From: an uncultured Eubacterium sp.
Lineage (GTDB): Bacteria > Bacillota > Clostridia > Peptostreptococcales > Anaerovoracaceae
NCBI GenBank assembly: GCA_937900695.1
Contig: CALCFD010000003.1
Location: forward strand, 1 to 18,250
Direction: 5' to 3'
DNA length: 18,250 nt
The position numbers and the translations under genes are program-made. Below are positions 7,279 to 14,699 of the stretch, piece by piece. The number at the start of each line of letters is the position of its first letter. Position 1 is the first letter of the stretch. The notes below the pieces were generated by a model. That model did no database searches, was not told where the DNA came from, and saw nothing but the letters and a program-made list of their open reading frames with translations.

Positions 7279-8159
7279 AACTTTTTCTTCTTAAAAATCC
7301 AGGTACAAATACAAACTACAAGTATACTAAACCCTATTACCGCCATATATCCATATTTCCAATTAAGCTCAGGCATACCTGTAAAATTCATACCATACCA
7401 CCCTGTTATAATTGACAATGGAAAAAATATGGTGGTTACAATTGTAAGCATTTTCATAATACTGTTTTGTTTTTCATCTATTTGTGCTTGATACACCTCT
7501 CGTAGCTGAATAGCATATTCTCGTATCAATAGTGCCTCATCATGAAGTCTTTTAACTTTGTCCATAAATAAAGTTAAATACTTTTCTTCAGTAGTATTAA
7601 ATATATCATTATCATCTTGACGAAGAATTTCAGCCACATCTGCAAGTTGAAGATAAAAGTTTGCCATAGTCATAGTTTTACGTCTATAATCTCCAAGTCT
7701 TTTATTTAGCTTTTTTTCATCTTCTTCTAAAAAGATATTTTCTTCCAATTTCTCAAGCTCCTCTTCAATAGAAGTTAAATAATATGTATCATCCTTTACA
7801 ATTTTCTCTAAAAAAGTTGATAAAAAAGCACCTTTTCCAGGTTCCTTTAATGTTCCTTCTTTTTCCATATCACAAAGAATTTTTTCTACAAATAACGTAT
7901 CATCTACAAAGATAACTTTGTTTTTACATATTAAAAAATATACATCTATATAAGTTTTGTCTTCTCCCTTACCAGGAATGTGAAGATTGCCTCGCGTTAT
8001 TCCGTTTATCGCTTCTGCTTTACTATATCTAATATGCTCTATCATCTTCACATTTTTAATATGTTCTTTCGCCTCATAGGTAGTTAATAATATAACGTCT
8101 GCATCCTTTGCTTTACGCGATATTCGCTTAATTGTATTTTCCAATGAATATTTCAGCAT
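7272..8159 (-). CDS. corA: CorA-family divalent metal ion transporter
   Basis: The 295-residue protein has a soluble N-terminal alpha/beta part, a long charged helical region (about 120-230) and two C-terminal transmembrane helices (about 235-252 and 268-289). The CorA signature Y-GMN lies at 255-258, followed by the periplasmic-loop motif MPELNW, and it ends in a basic cytoplasmic tail (KKKKFW). CorA proteins form pentameric Mg2+ (also Co2+/Ni2+) channels. The family is certain; the exact ion is not. The N-terminal region is shorter than in the roughly 316-residue Salmonella-type CorA. The start ATG has a modest AAGGA element about nine bases upstream. It is transcribed divergently from ptb, and no terminator separates it from the arsC-like gene. 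Confidence 0.92.
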   Translation of the reverse strand: MLKYSLENTIKRISRKAKDADVILLTTYEAKEHIKNVKMIEHIRYSKAEAINGITRGNLHIPGKGEDKTYIDVYFLICKNKVIFVDDTLFVEKILCDMEKEGTLKEPGKGAFLSTFLEKIVKDDTYYLTSIEEELEKLEENIFLEEDEKKLNKRLGDYRRKTMTMANFYLQLADVAEILRQDDNDIFNTTEEKYLTLFMDKVKRLHDEALLIREYAIQLREVYQAQIDEKQNSIMKMLTIVTTIFFPLSIITGWYGMNFTGMPELNWKYGYMAVIGFSILVVCICTWIFKKKKFW

Positions 8160-8195
8160 ATTACTATTCCTTACCTTTCTTACATATATAGTATT

Positions 8196-8204
8196 ATTAT
8201 ATCA
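8196..8204 (-). promoter_or_regulatory. Extended -10 of corA
   Basis: TGATATAAT on the minus strand, about 37 bases upstream of the corA ATG, is the same nine bases as in the promoter of the arsC-like operon. No convincing -35 is seen, which is tolerable for an extended -10. Confidence 0.5.
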
Positions 8205-8302
8205 TTTTAATGGATTTACTAAATTAAAATTCAGTCATATAAGCCTCCTTTTATCCCTTTTGTTAATTAATTATTTAACGTCCCTAAAAAGACAGACTTA
8301 AA

Positions 8303-8333
8303 TTGTGTAAAAAAGATAATTATTGTATATAAT
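8303..8333 (+). promoter_or_regulatory. Candidate distal ptb promoter (P1)
   Basis: TTGTGT (8303-8308) and TATAAT (8328-8333) are separated by 19 bp. The spacing is long, so this is a weaker promoter call than the proximal one. Transcripts from it would run into the hairpin at 8370-8402. Confidence 0.35.
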
Positions 8334-8369
8334 TTCAGAACAATTCCCATCAATTTCAAGGTTTTTAAG

Positions 8370-8410
8370 GCTTGTTTTGTTTATGATAACAATTTAACAA
8401 GCTATTTTTT
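8370..8410 (+). terminator. Terminator-like hairpin upstream of ptb
   Basis: GCTTGTT (8370-8376) pairs with AACAAGC (8396-8402), and inside it TTGTT (8377-8381) pairs with AACAA (8388-8392) around a six-base loop, with a three-base bulge. TATTTTTT follows directly (8403-8410). It could end transcripts from the distal promoter or act as an attenuator, or the inner dyad could be a protein-binding site. Confidence 0.45.
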
Positions 8411-8433
8411 ATAGTAAAATAACAAACTTTTTG

Positions 8434-8462
8434 TTGCAATTTTGTTTCATCCATAATATAAT
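8434..8462 (+). promoter_or_regulatory. Main ptb-iorAB-buk promoter (P2)
   Basis: TTGCAA (8434-8439) and a consensus TATAAT (8457-8462) are separated by exactly 17 bp. The predicted start near 8469 gives a leader of about 75 bases before the ptb start codon. Confidence 0.7.
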
Positions 8463-8466
8463 CAAC

Positions 8467-8486
8467 TTGTACCCAAAAAAGTACAA
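8467..8486. promoter_or_regulatory. Inverted repeat at the ptb transcription start
   Basis: TTGTAC (8467-8472) and GTACAA (8481-8486) are perfect inverted repeats eight bases apart, sitting on the predicted transcription start of P2. That is a typical place for a repressor operator. In RNA it would form only a weak six-pair stem with an A-rich loop. Confidence 0.4.
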
Positions 8487-8544
8487 TCTTGAAAATTAAA
8501 AAACTTACTAATATATATTTTCAGATTTGAAAGGAGGCCCATAA

Positions 8545-9450
8545 GTGGTTATACAAAGTTTCGAAGAGCTTAGAGATAAAGTGAAGGAAGCTGAAAAGAG
8601 CACAGTAGTAGTTATTGCCGCTCACGATCCTCACACTTTAGAAGCAGTTTTGAAAACAAAAGAAGAAGGGATTTTAGATCATATCCTAGTAGGTAAAAAA
8701 GATGAAATCATCAAAATAGGAAAAGAGTTAGGCTATGATGTAGACCCATCAGTAATCGTCAATAGCGATACTGACGAAGATGCTGTAGAAAAAGGCATCC
8801 AGATTATAAAAGATGGTAAAGCAGATTTTATACAAAAAGGTATCTTACAAACATCAACATTATTAAAAGGTGTCGTAAACAAAGAAACAGGAATAAGAGC
8901 AGGAAAATCAATATCTCATACAGCTCTACTTGATATTCCTAGATACCATAAAATCATCGGTCTAACAGATGGAGGTATGATGACATATCCCGACTTAGAT
9001 CAAAAACGTGATATTGTTGATAACGCAGTATCTATTTTTAAAGGATTTGGATATGAAAAACCAAAAGTAGCAGTATTATGTGCAGTTGAAGTACTAAATC
9101 CTAAAATGCCTGAAACAGTAGATGCAGCAGAGTTAAAAAAGATGAACGAAAGTGGTGAGATTAAAGATTGTGTTCTTGAAGGACCTATCTCAGTAGACTT
9201 AGCAATGGACAAAGAATCTGCAGTCATAAAAAAATATAAAAGTCCAGTTGCAGGAGACGCTGATATTTTAGTTGCTCCTGATATCGCAGCAGGCAATCTT
9301 ATGTCAAAAGCCTTATATGTTTTAGGCGGCGCTCGTATGGCTGGAATGGTTGTTGGCGCTAAGTGCCCTATCGCACTAAACTCCAGAAGTGCAAGCTTTG
9401 AGGAAAAATACTATTCACTTCTTGCTTGTGCGTATATGACTAAAAAATAA
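8545..9450 (+). CDS. ptb: Phosphate butyryltransferase-type acyltransferase
   Basis: The 301-residue protein belongs to the phosphate acetyl/butyryltransferase family (PF01515) and is the length of Ptb. Typical segments are VVIAAHDPHTLEAV near the N-terminus, KADFIQKG and TSTLLKGVVNKETGIRAG (about residues 92-119), ISHTALLDIP, the TDGGMMTYPDLDQK stretch (about 140-153), and a C-terminal APDIAAGNLMSKAL with GAKCPIALNSRS. It converts acyl-CoA plus phosphate to acyl-phosphate plus CoA in the cytosol. The start is GTG at 8545 with AAGGAGG seven bases upstream (8531-8537). As the first gene of ptb-iorA-iorB-buk, it probably takes the acyl-CoA made by IorAB, so aryl-acetyl-CoA (or branched-chain acyl-CoA) is a likelier substrate than butyryl-CoA. 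That specificity is inference. Confidence 0.9.
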   Translation: MVIQSFEELRDKVKEAEKSTVVVIAAHDPHTLEAVLKTKEEGILDHILVGKKDEIIKIGKELGYDVDPSVIVNSDTDEDAVEKGIQIIKDGKADFIQKGILQTSTLLKGVVNKETGIRAGKSISHTALLDIPRYHKIIGLTDGGMMTYPDLDQKRDIVDNAVSIFKGFGYEKPKVAVLCAVEVLNPKMPETVDAAELKKMNESGEIKDCVLEGPISVDLAMDKESAVIKKYKSPVAGDADILVAPDIAAGNLMSKALYVLGGARMAGMVVGAKCPIALNSRSASFEEKYYSLLACAYMTKK

Positions 9451-9493
9451 ATAAACTAACATACCAACCTAAACTAAGGAGGGAACTTAAAAA

Positions 9494-11272
9494 ATGAAAA
9501 AATTAATGACAGGAAATGAAGCTATAGCTAGAGGAGCATATGAAGCCGGAGTAAGATTTGCGGCAGCATATCCAGGAACACCAAGTACAGAAATTCTAGA
9601 GAATCTATCAACTTATGATGAGATTACAGCAGAATGGGCACCAAACGAAAAGGTTGCTTTAGAAACAGTAATCGGTGCATCATTTGGAGGAGCTAGAAGT
9701 TTAGCTTCAATGAAACATGTAGGTGTAAATGTAGCAGCTGACCCACTATTTACTTGGGGGTACACAGGTGTAAATGCCGGCGGTGTAATCATCTCTGCTG
9801 ACGAACCTGGAATGCATTCTTCTCAGAATGAACAGGACAACAGATACTACGCTAAATCAGCTAAAATAGCAATGTTTGAGCCTGCAGACAGCCAGGAAGC
9901 TATCGACATGTTAAAAGAAGCTTACGAAGTTAGTGAAAAGTATGATACACCAGTAATGATGAGACTTACAACAAGAGTTTGTCATTCTAAATCTGTTGTA
10001 GAACTAAGCGAAAGAAACGAAGTTGCTTTAAAGGAATGGACAAAGCAGCCTCAGAAGTATGTAACTCTACCAGCTCATTCTCGTATGCTAAGAGTTACAG
10101 TACAGGAAAGATTAGATGCTCTTGCTGAATACTCAGAAAAAACTCCATTTAATAGAGTTGAAATGGGCGATGGCAAAGTTGGCGTTATCGCATCTGGAAT
10201 GTGCTACTACTATGCTAAAGAAGCTTTCGGTGAAAATGCTTCTTACTTAAAGCTAGGTTTCACAAACCCATTACCAGCTAACTTAATTAAAGATTTTTGT
10301 AGCAAGGTGGAAAAGGTTTACATCCTTGAAGAAAACGATCCATATATCGAAGAAACAGTAAGAGCTTTAGGAATTGAATGCACAGGTAAAGATTTATTCC
10401 CTAAGTGGGGTGAAATGACACCAGATGTTGTTAAAGCTGCTGTAAATGGTGAAGCTAACAAAATCATTGAGTTTGATAAAGGTAAGCTAATTGCTCGTGC
10501 ACCAAGCTTCTGTGCTGGATGTCCTCATAGAGGTTTCTTCTATAGATTAGGAAAGAGAAAAGATATCATGATTAGTGGTGATATCGGATGCTACACACTA
10601 GCAGCTACACCTCCTTATAGTGCTCTTGATACTACAATTTGTATGGGAGCAAGTATCAGTGTTGGACATGGTGCTCAAAAAGCATTTAGCATGGGTGATA
10701 CTGGCAGAAGAGTTGTTACAGTATTAGGTGACTCAACATTCTTCCACACTGGAGTTAACTCTCTAATCAACACTATTTACAACAATAGTAATACTATCAA
10801 TGTTATCTTAGATAACCGTATCACAGGTATGACAGGCCACCAGCAAAACCCTGGTTCAGGATTTAATGCAAAAGGTGATCCTACAAATATGATCGATATC
10901 GAAACTCTAGTACGTGCTATCGGTATTAAACACATCTTCGTAATCGATCCAAACAACCTAGAAGAAGTTGATGCTACACTTGATAAATGTTTAGCAATAA
11001 AAGACGAACCTTCTGTAATCATCACTAGATGGCCATGTGTACTAAAGAAATTCTCAGATGCAGATCTAGAAGAATTCGAAAATCTATTTGCAACTAAGAA
11101 TACTGTTGATCACAATAAGTGTATCGGCTGTAAGGCTTGCCTAGGAACAGGATGTCCTGCATTAAGCTTTGATAAAGAAGCTAAAAAGGTAAGTATAAAT
11201 CGTGACCAGTGTGTAGGATGTGACGTTTGTGCACAGGTTTGCCCAGTTAAAGCTATTGCAAAGGAGGACTAA
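9494..11272 (+). CDS. iorA: Indolepyruvate:ferredoxin oxidoreductase, alpha subunit
   Basis: The 592-residue protein has the IorA layout: an N-terminal pyrimidine-binding domain (LMTGNEAIARGAYEAGVRF, then YPGTPSTEI), a thiamine-diphosphate-binding domain with GDIGCYTL and GDSTFFHTG (G412-D413-S414), and a C-terminal double [4Fe-4S] ferredoxin domain. The first cluster is C543-x2-C546-x2-C549-x4-C554 and the second is C573-x2-C576-x2-C579-x3-C583-P; the four-residue gap in the first is characteristic of IorA. With IorB it oxidatively decarboxylates aryl pyruvates (from Trp, Phe or Tyr transamination) to aryl-acetyl-CoA and reduces ferredoxin. The complex is cytosolic and oxygen-sensitive. The start ATG has AGGAGG 10 bases upstream, and the gene lies 43 bp after ptb. 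Confidence 0.95.
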   Translation: MKKLMTGNEAIARGAYEAGVRFAAAYPGTPSTEILENLSTYDEITAEWAPNEKVALETVIGASFGGARSLASMKHVGVNVAADPLFTWGYTGVNAGGVIISADEPGMHSSQNEQDNRYYAKSAKIAMFEPADSQEAIDMLKEAYEVSEKYDTPVMMRLTTRVCHSKSVVELSERNEVALKEWTKQPQKYVTLPAHSRMLRVTVQERLDALAEYSEKTPFNRVEMGDGKVGVIASGMCYYYAKEAFGENASYLKLGFTNPLPANLIKDFCSKVEKVYILEENDPYIEETVRALGIECTGKDLFPKWGEMTPDVVKAAVNGEANKIIEFDKGKLIARAPSFCAGCPHRGFFYRLGKRKDIMISGDIGCYTLAATPPYSALDTTICMGASISVGHGAQKAFSMGDTGRRVVTVLGDSTFFHTGVNSLINTIYNNSNTINVILDNRITGMTGHQQNPGSGFNAKGDPTNMIDIETLVRAIGIKHIFVIDPNNLEEVDATLDKCLAIKDEPSVIITRWPCVLKKFSDADLEEFENLFATKNTVDHNKCIGCKACLGTGCPALSFDKEAKKVSINRDQCVGCDVCAQVCPVKAIAKED

Positions 11273-11276
11273 TAAA

Positions 11277-11846
11277 ATGACAAAAAGTATACTTTTAGTT
11301 GGAGTAGGTGGACAAGGTACCATCTTAGCTAGTAAAATATTAACACTAGGATTAATGGAATCAGGTTACGATGTTAAAATGAGTGAAATCCACGGCATGT
11401 CTCAAAGAGGTGGAAGCGTTTCTTCTCAGGTACGTTATGGTGATAAGGTTGATTCTCCTGTTATCGAAAAAGGAGCAGCTGATATGATCGTATCTTTTGA
11501 AAAAATGGAAGCTCTAAGAAACCTTGACTACCTAAAAGAAGGTGGAGTTTTAATCATAAATGATGAACAGATTGATTCTATGTCTGTAATTACAGGTAGA
11601 GAAAACTATCCAGATGATGTTTTAGATGAAATTAAAAAGCATGCTGAAGCAAAAGTTTTAAACGCTACTGAATTAGCTGAAAAACTAGGAAACGTAAAAG
11701 CTGCTAATATCATCCTACTTGGTACAATTATAAAATCAATGGGACTAGAACATATCGATTGGGAAAGCATCATAAAAGCTAACATTAAACCTAAATTCGT
11801 TGACCTAAACTTAGAAGCTATAAAAGTAGGTATGAACGAGGTGTAA
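11277..11846 (+). CDS. iorB: Indolepyruvate:ferredoxin oxidoreductase, beta subunit
   Basis: The 189-residue protein is the gamma-type 2-oxoacid oxidoreductase subunit, of usual IorB length. It opens with a glycine-rich GVGGQGTILASKIL motif (residues about 9-22), followed by SEIHGMSQRGGSV, which is diagnostic of this family. The frame is open back to 11220 inside iorA, but the ATG at 11277 is chosen because AAGGAGG (11261-11267) lies nine bases before it and the family N-terminus begins there. It follows the iorA stop by four bases, so the two subunits are made together, as expected for a fixed-stoichiometry complex. Confidence 0.94.
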   Translation: MTKSILLVGVGGQGTILASKILTLGLMESGYDVKMSEIHGMSQRGGSVSSQVRYGDKVDSPVIEKGAADMIVSFEKMEALRNLDYLKEGGVLIINDEQIDSMSVITGRENYPDDVLDEIKKHAEAKVLNATELAEKLGNVKAANIILLGTIIKSMGLEHIDWESIIKANIKPKFVDLNLEAIKVGMNEV

Positions 11847-11847
11847 A

Positions 11848-12927
11848 ATGTCTCAAAAATTATTAATTATTAACCCAGGCTCAACAAGTACTAAACTTGC
11901 TGTGTTTGATGGTCAAACTAAATTAGTTCAAGAAAATATTGAACATGATGCTGCTCAAATTGCCAAGTTTGATAAAATTGCAGAGCAGGTTCCATTTAGA
12001 ACTTCTGTAATATTAGACTTTTTGAGCAAAAATAATATAAATGTAAATGACTTAAGTGCTGTCGTTGGCCGAGGAGGTATCTTATTCGGCCTTAACGCCG
12101 GCGGCTATGTAGTAAACGATGATCTTGTTACTGCTCTTGGCGACGAAAATTTAAGTTCCCCTCATGCATCTAATATGGGTGGTATGCTTGCCAAGGAGTT
12201 TGCTAATCAGGCTAATATACCAGCTTACATATACGATGCCGTAACTGGTGGCGAACTTCCTGAAGTTGCAACTGTAACAGGATTCCCAGAAGTAATAAGA
12301 AGCAGTACTTCTCACCTTCTTAATAGCCATGCAATGGCTGTTAAATACGCTGAATCTATTGGCAGAAAGTATAGTGACCTAAATCTTATTATCGCTCACA
12401 TTGGCGGTGGAGTTTCCGTTAGTGCCCACTCAAAAGGCAAGCTAATTGACTCTGTAGGCGACGATGAAGGACATTTTTCTCCTGAGCGCTCAGGTACTAT
12501 ACCTCAATTAAGCCTAATTGAACTTTGCTACAGTAATGAATATACAAAGGATGAAATGAAAAAGAAAATCCGTGGCAAAGGTGGTATGTATGCCCACTTA
12601 GGAACTAGTGACTGTCGTAAAATTGAAGAAATGATTGAAAACGGTGATAAACACGCTAAGCTTGTATATGAAGCAGAAGCTCTTCAAATTGCCAAATCAA
12701 TCGGCCTTCTAAGCGTTACAGAAAAAGGCAAAACTGATGCTATCATTTTAACTGGTGGCGTTGCACACTCAAAAATGTTAACTGAAAAAATTGAAGAATA
12801 TGTAAGCTTCATTGCTCCAGTAGTTGTACTACCAGGTGAAAATGAAATGGAAGCACTAGCTTTCGGAGGTCTTCGAATCTTAAATGGCGAAGAAGAAGCA
12901 CATGTATACCATCTCCCTAATAACTAA
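11848..12927 (+). CDS. buk: Butyrate kinase-type acyl kinase
   Basis: The 359-residue protein belongs to the ASKHA-fold acetate/butyrate kinase family and has Buk length. It shows the phosphate-1 motif IINPGSTSTKLAVF (residues about 6-19), GRGGILFGLNAGGY, SNMGGMLAKEFA, the STSHLLNSHAMAVKYA stretch, and the phosphate-2 region IAHIGGGVSVSAH. A C-terminal ILTGGVAHSKMLTE segment fits the adenosine-binding region. It transfers phosphate from acyl-phosphate to ADP, giving ATP and free acid. It starts one base after the iorB stop codon with GAGGTG as ribosome binding site, and it is the last gene of the operon. Aryl-acetyl-phosphate or branched-chain acyl-phosphates are plausible substrates given the IorAB partner; isobutyrate- or phenylacetate-type activity cannot be told from sequence. 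Confidence 0.92.
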   Translation: MSQKLLIINPGSTSTKLAVFDGQTKLVQENIEHDAAQIAKFDKIAEQVPFRTSVILDFLSKNNINVNDLSAVVGRGGILFGLNAGGYVVNDDLVTALGDENLSSPHASNMGGMLAKEFANQANIPAYIYDAVTGGELPEVATVTGFPEVIRSSTSHLLNSHAMAVKYAESIGRKYSDLNLIIAHIGGGVSVSAHSKGKLIDSVGDDEGHFSPERSGTIPQLSLIELCYSNEYTKDEMKKKIRGKGGMYAHLGTSDCRKIEEMIENGDKHAKLVYEAEALQIAKSIGLLSVTEKGKTDAIILTGGVAHSKMLTEKIEEYVSFIAPVVVLPGENEMEALAFGGLRILNGEEEAHVYHLPNN

Positions 12928-12950
12928 TTATTAACTATAATCACTAACAC

Positions 12951-12977
12951 TCACCTAGCATCGCTGATGCTAGGTGA
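12951..12977 (+). terminator. Terminator of the ptb-ior-buk operon
   Basis: A perfect 12 bp GC-containing stem (12951-12962 with 12966-12977) has a three-base GCT loop and is followed by ATTTTTAAT-type sequence, 23 bases after the buk stop codon. Confidence 0.9.
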
Positions 12978-12993
12978 ATTTTTAATAAAAAAA

Positions 12994-13029
12994 CTTCCCA
13001 TCATTAGTAAAATAACTATTGACGGGAAG
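12994..13029 (-). terminator. Terminator of the tandem pyrophosphatase genes
   Basis: Read on the minus strand, CTTCCC (13024-13029) pairs with GGGAAG (12994-12999). Inner TCA/TGA and TAGT/ACTA helices are broken by single mismatches, and a run of seven T follows (12987-12993). It lies just downstream of the gene ending at 13051. Confidence 0.85.
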
Positions 13030-13050
13030 CTATATAGTTCATATATTTAA

Positions 13051-14688
13051 TTACTGAAGAGCAGCTGTTAGCTGAGGAATAATCTGCTTCTTACGAGAAA
13101 CTGCACCTTTTAGATATACACTTCTATCGCCTGCTTTAACATCAAAAGCACGAACTGCAGTATCAAGAGCATTACTACCTGCACATAAAAGCTCTGATGA
13201 TTCTTCTAATATATCTGTAAGCATTAGATAAACCATATCAACTTCTCCAGAAGACGCTACAGTTTCCATATATGCTAACATTTTCTCTTTTAAAGCATCT
13301 AATTCCTTTTTACTTACTGAAGAAACTTGACCAACTCCATAAGCTATATCTCCTACGTTAAACTTTTTATAGTCTAAGTTGAAGATTTCCTTTTCAGTTT
13401 TTGAACCGAAGTCACTACCAGCTCCAAACATATCAAATGCATAAGCTTCAGGATCTATACCTGCTATTTTGGCTAACTCTTCACCAGCCTTCCTGTCCAT
13501 AGGCGTACATGTAGGAGATCTAAATAGCAGCGTATCTGATAAAATTGCAGAACACATTAAACCAGCAATCTTTTGTGGAATTTCAACATTGTTTTCTTTA
13601 TACATCATATATATTATTGTCGATGTGCATCCTACTGGCATATTTCTATAAAATACCGGTCCAAGAGTTTGTATATGACCAACTTTATGGTGATCAACTA
13701 TTTCTTTTATAGTCGCATCAGCAATGCCATTTACAGCTTGATTTCTTTCATTGTGGTCAACCATAATAATCTGTTTCTTTTCTACATCGATTAAATTATT
13801 TCTACCTATTACCCCTTTAAAGTGTCCAGATTCATCTACGATAGGAAATTCTCTGTGTCTAGTTTCAGCAACAGTTGCCTTAACATCATCAACGAATTCA
13901 GTTTCTTCAAACATAGTAATATTTCCATCCTTCATTAGAGACGCAATAGGCACACTTTGATTTAAAAGTCTTGCAGTTACATAAGAGTCATTTTTAGTCT
14001 TTATAATTGAGCAGTTATGTTTCTTTGCAAGTTCTATAATTTCTGCATCCACATTTGCATCAAGGCAAATTATAAGACAGCTTGCTCCATTTTCAATTGA
14101 AACTTTCTGTGATTCTACTTTATCTGCTAGAACTACAACATCACCATCTTCGACTGTTTCTTTAAGAGTTGAACCGTTAGCAGTTGCCACGATAACTTTG
14201 CCTTTGTTTACACACTCTTGATGATTCCCAAGTACCATTTTTCCTTCAATCGTTTCAACAATATTTTCATAAGTTGTCTTTGATTCTGTTAAAACGCATC
14301 CTTCTTGTGCTCCAGTAAAAAACTTAGCAATATCGCCTACAGAAACAACACCTTCCACTTTTTGCTCATGGTCAACAACAACTAAAGTTGCCATTCCCTC
14401 GTCATGAAGAAGATCCCATGCTCTTCTTAGAGGTATATCTTTTTTAACTGCTATGCCTTCTAATAAATCTGTATCCTTTATCTGTGCTCTAACATCTTCA
14501 ATAAGATTTGGAGCATCAATTTTAAAATAGTCTAAAACATAAGCAGTTTCAGGGTTTACAGCGCCCGCTCTCATAGGCACATAATTTTCATCAGAAATTT
14601 GATTTTTTAGATAGGCATAAGAAATTGCTGAACAGATAGAGTCAGTATCTGGATTTTTATGCCCCACTACTATTATATCTTTCTTCAT
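13051..14688 (-). CDS. ppaC: CBS/DRTGG-type manganese-dependent inorganic pyrophosphatase (second of tandem pair)
   Basis: The 545-residue protein is a family II (DHH) pyrophosphatase with the large regulatory insert. The order is DHH part 1 (GHKNPDTDS, H10/D14/D16), first CBS (about 73-127), DRTGG domain (about 135-245), second CBS (about 247-305), DHH continuation (DHNE 311-314, DHH 332-334, SDT 384-386) and DHHA2 with SRKKQ at 531-535. All expected metal ligands and the substrate-binding Arg/Lys pair are present, so it should hydrolyse pyrophosphate to phosphate. In characterised relatives the CBS domains bind AMP/ADP (inhibiting) or ATP, and those with DRTGG also respond to Ap4A. Plain family II enzymes are about 310 residues, so the insert accounts for the extra length. 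AGGAGG precedes the ATG, 11 bases after the paralogous gene. Confidence 0.92.
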   Translation of the reverse strand: MKKDIIVVGHKNPDTDSICSAISYAYLKNQISDENYVPMRAGAVNPETAYVLDYFKIDAPNLIEDVRAQIKDTDLLEGIAVKKDIPLRRAWDLLHDEGMATLVVVDHEQKVEGVVSVGDIAKFFTGAQEGCVLTESKTTYENIVETIEGKMVLGNHQECVNKGKVIVATANGSTLKETVEDGDVVVLADKVESQKVSIENGASCLIICLDANVDAEIIELAKKHNCSIIKTKNDSYVTARLLNQSVPIASLMKDGNITMFEETEFVDDVKATVAETRHREFPIVDESGHFKGVIGRNNLIDVEKKQIIMVDHNERNQAVNGIADATIKEIVDHHKVGHIQTLGPVFYRNMPVGCTSTIIYMMYKENNVEIPQKIAGLMCSAILSDTLLFRSPTCTPMDRKAGEELAKIAGIDPEAYAFDMFGAGSDFGSKTEKEIFNLDYKKFNVGDIAYGVGQVSSVSKKELDALKEKMLAYMETVASSGEVDMVYLMLTDILEESSELLCAGSNALDTAVRAFDVKAGDRSVYLKGAVSRKKQIIPQLTAALQ

Positions 14689-14699
14689 ATTTTCTCCTC

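Larger units (their letters stand above)
8160..8544. promoter_or_regulatory. Divergent corA / ptb control region (385 bp, no gene)
   Basis: This AT-rich stretch holds the corA extended -10, two candidate plus-strand promoters for ptb, a hairpin followed by a T-run between them, and a dyad at the second transcription start; these are listed separately. TTGTTAA (8260-8266) with TTTAAC (8274-8279), and TTGTT-N6-AACAA (8377-8392), resemble halves of clostridial Rex sites (TTGTTAA-N4-TTAACAA) but have the wrong spacing. No protein-coding gene is seen apart from a four-codon open frame (8224-8238, minus) behind a strong ribosome binding site. Confidence 0.6.

Noticed and set aside
8260..8392. Rex (redox repressor) operators upstream of ptb.
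   Set aside because: TTGTTAA and AACAA halves are present but neither pair has the TTGTTAA-N4-TTAACAA spacing, so I mention the resemblance only and do not call a site.
9000..9296. 98-codon minus-strand frame inside ptb.
   Set aside because: It is antisense to a strongly conserved enzyme gene, with no initiation signal and no recognisable domain.
11220..11276. Upstream extension of iorB into the end of iorA.
   Set aside because: It overlaps the ferredoxin domain codons of iorA; the ATG at 11277 has a strong ribosome binding site and matches the family start.
13469..13960. Plus-strand open frames inside the pyrophosphatase gene (13469-13651, 13573-13794, 13751-13960).
   Set aside because: They lie antisense to a well-conserved gene, have no ribosome binding site, and encode low-complexity peptides with no family resemblance.
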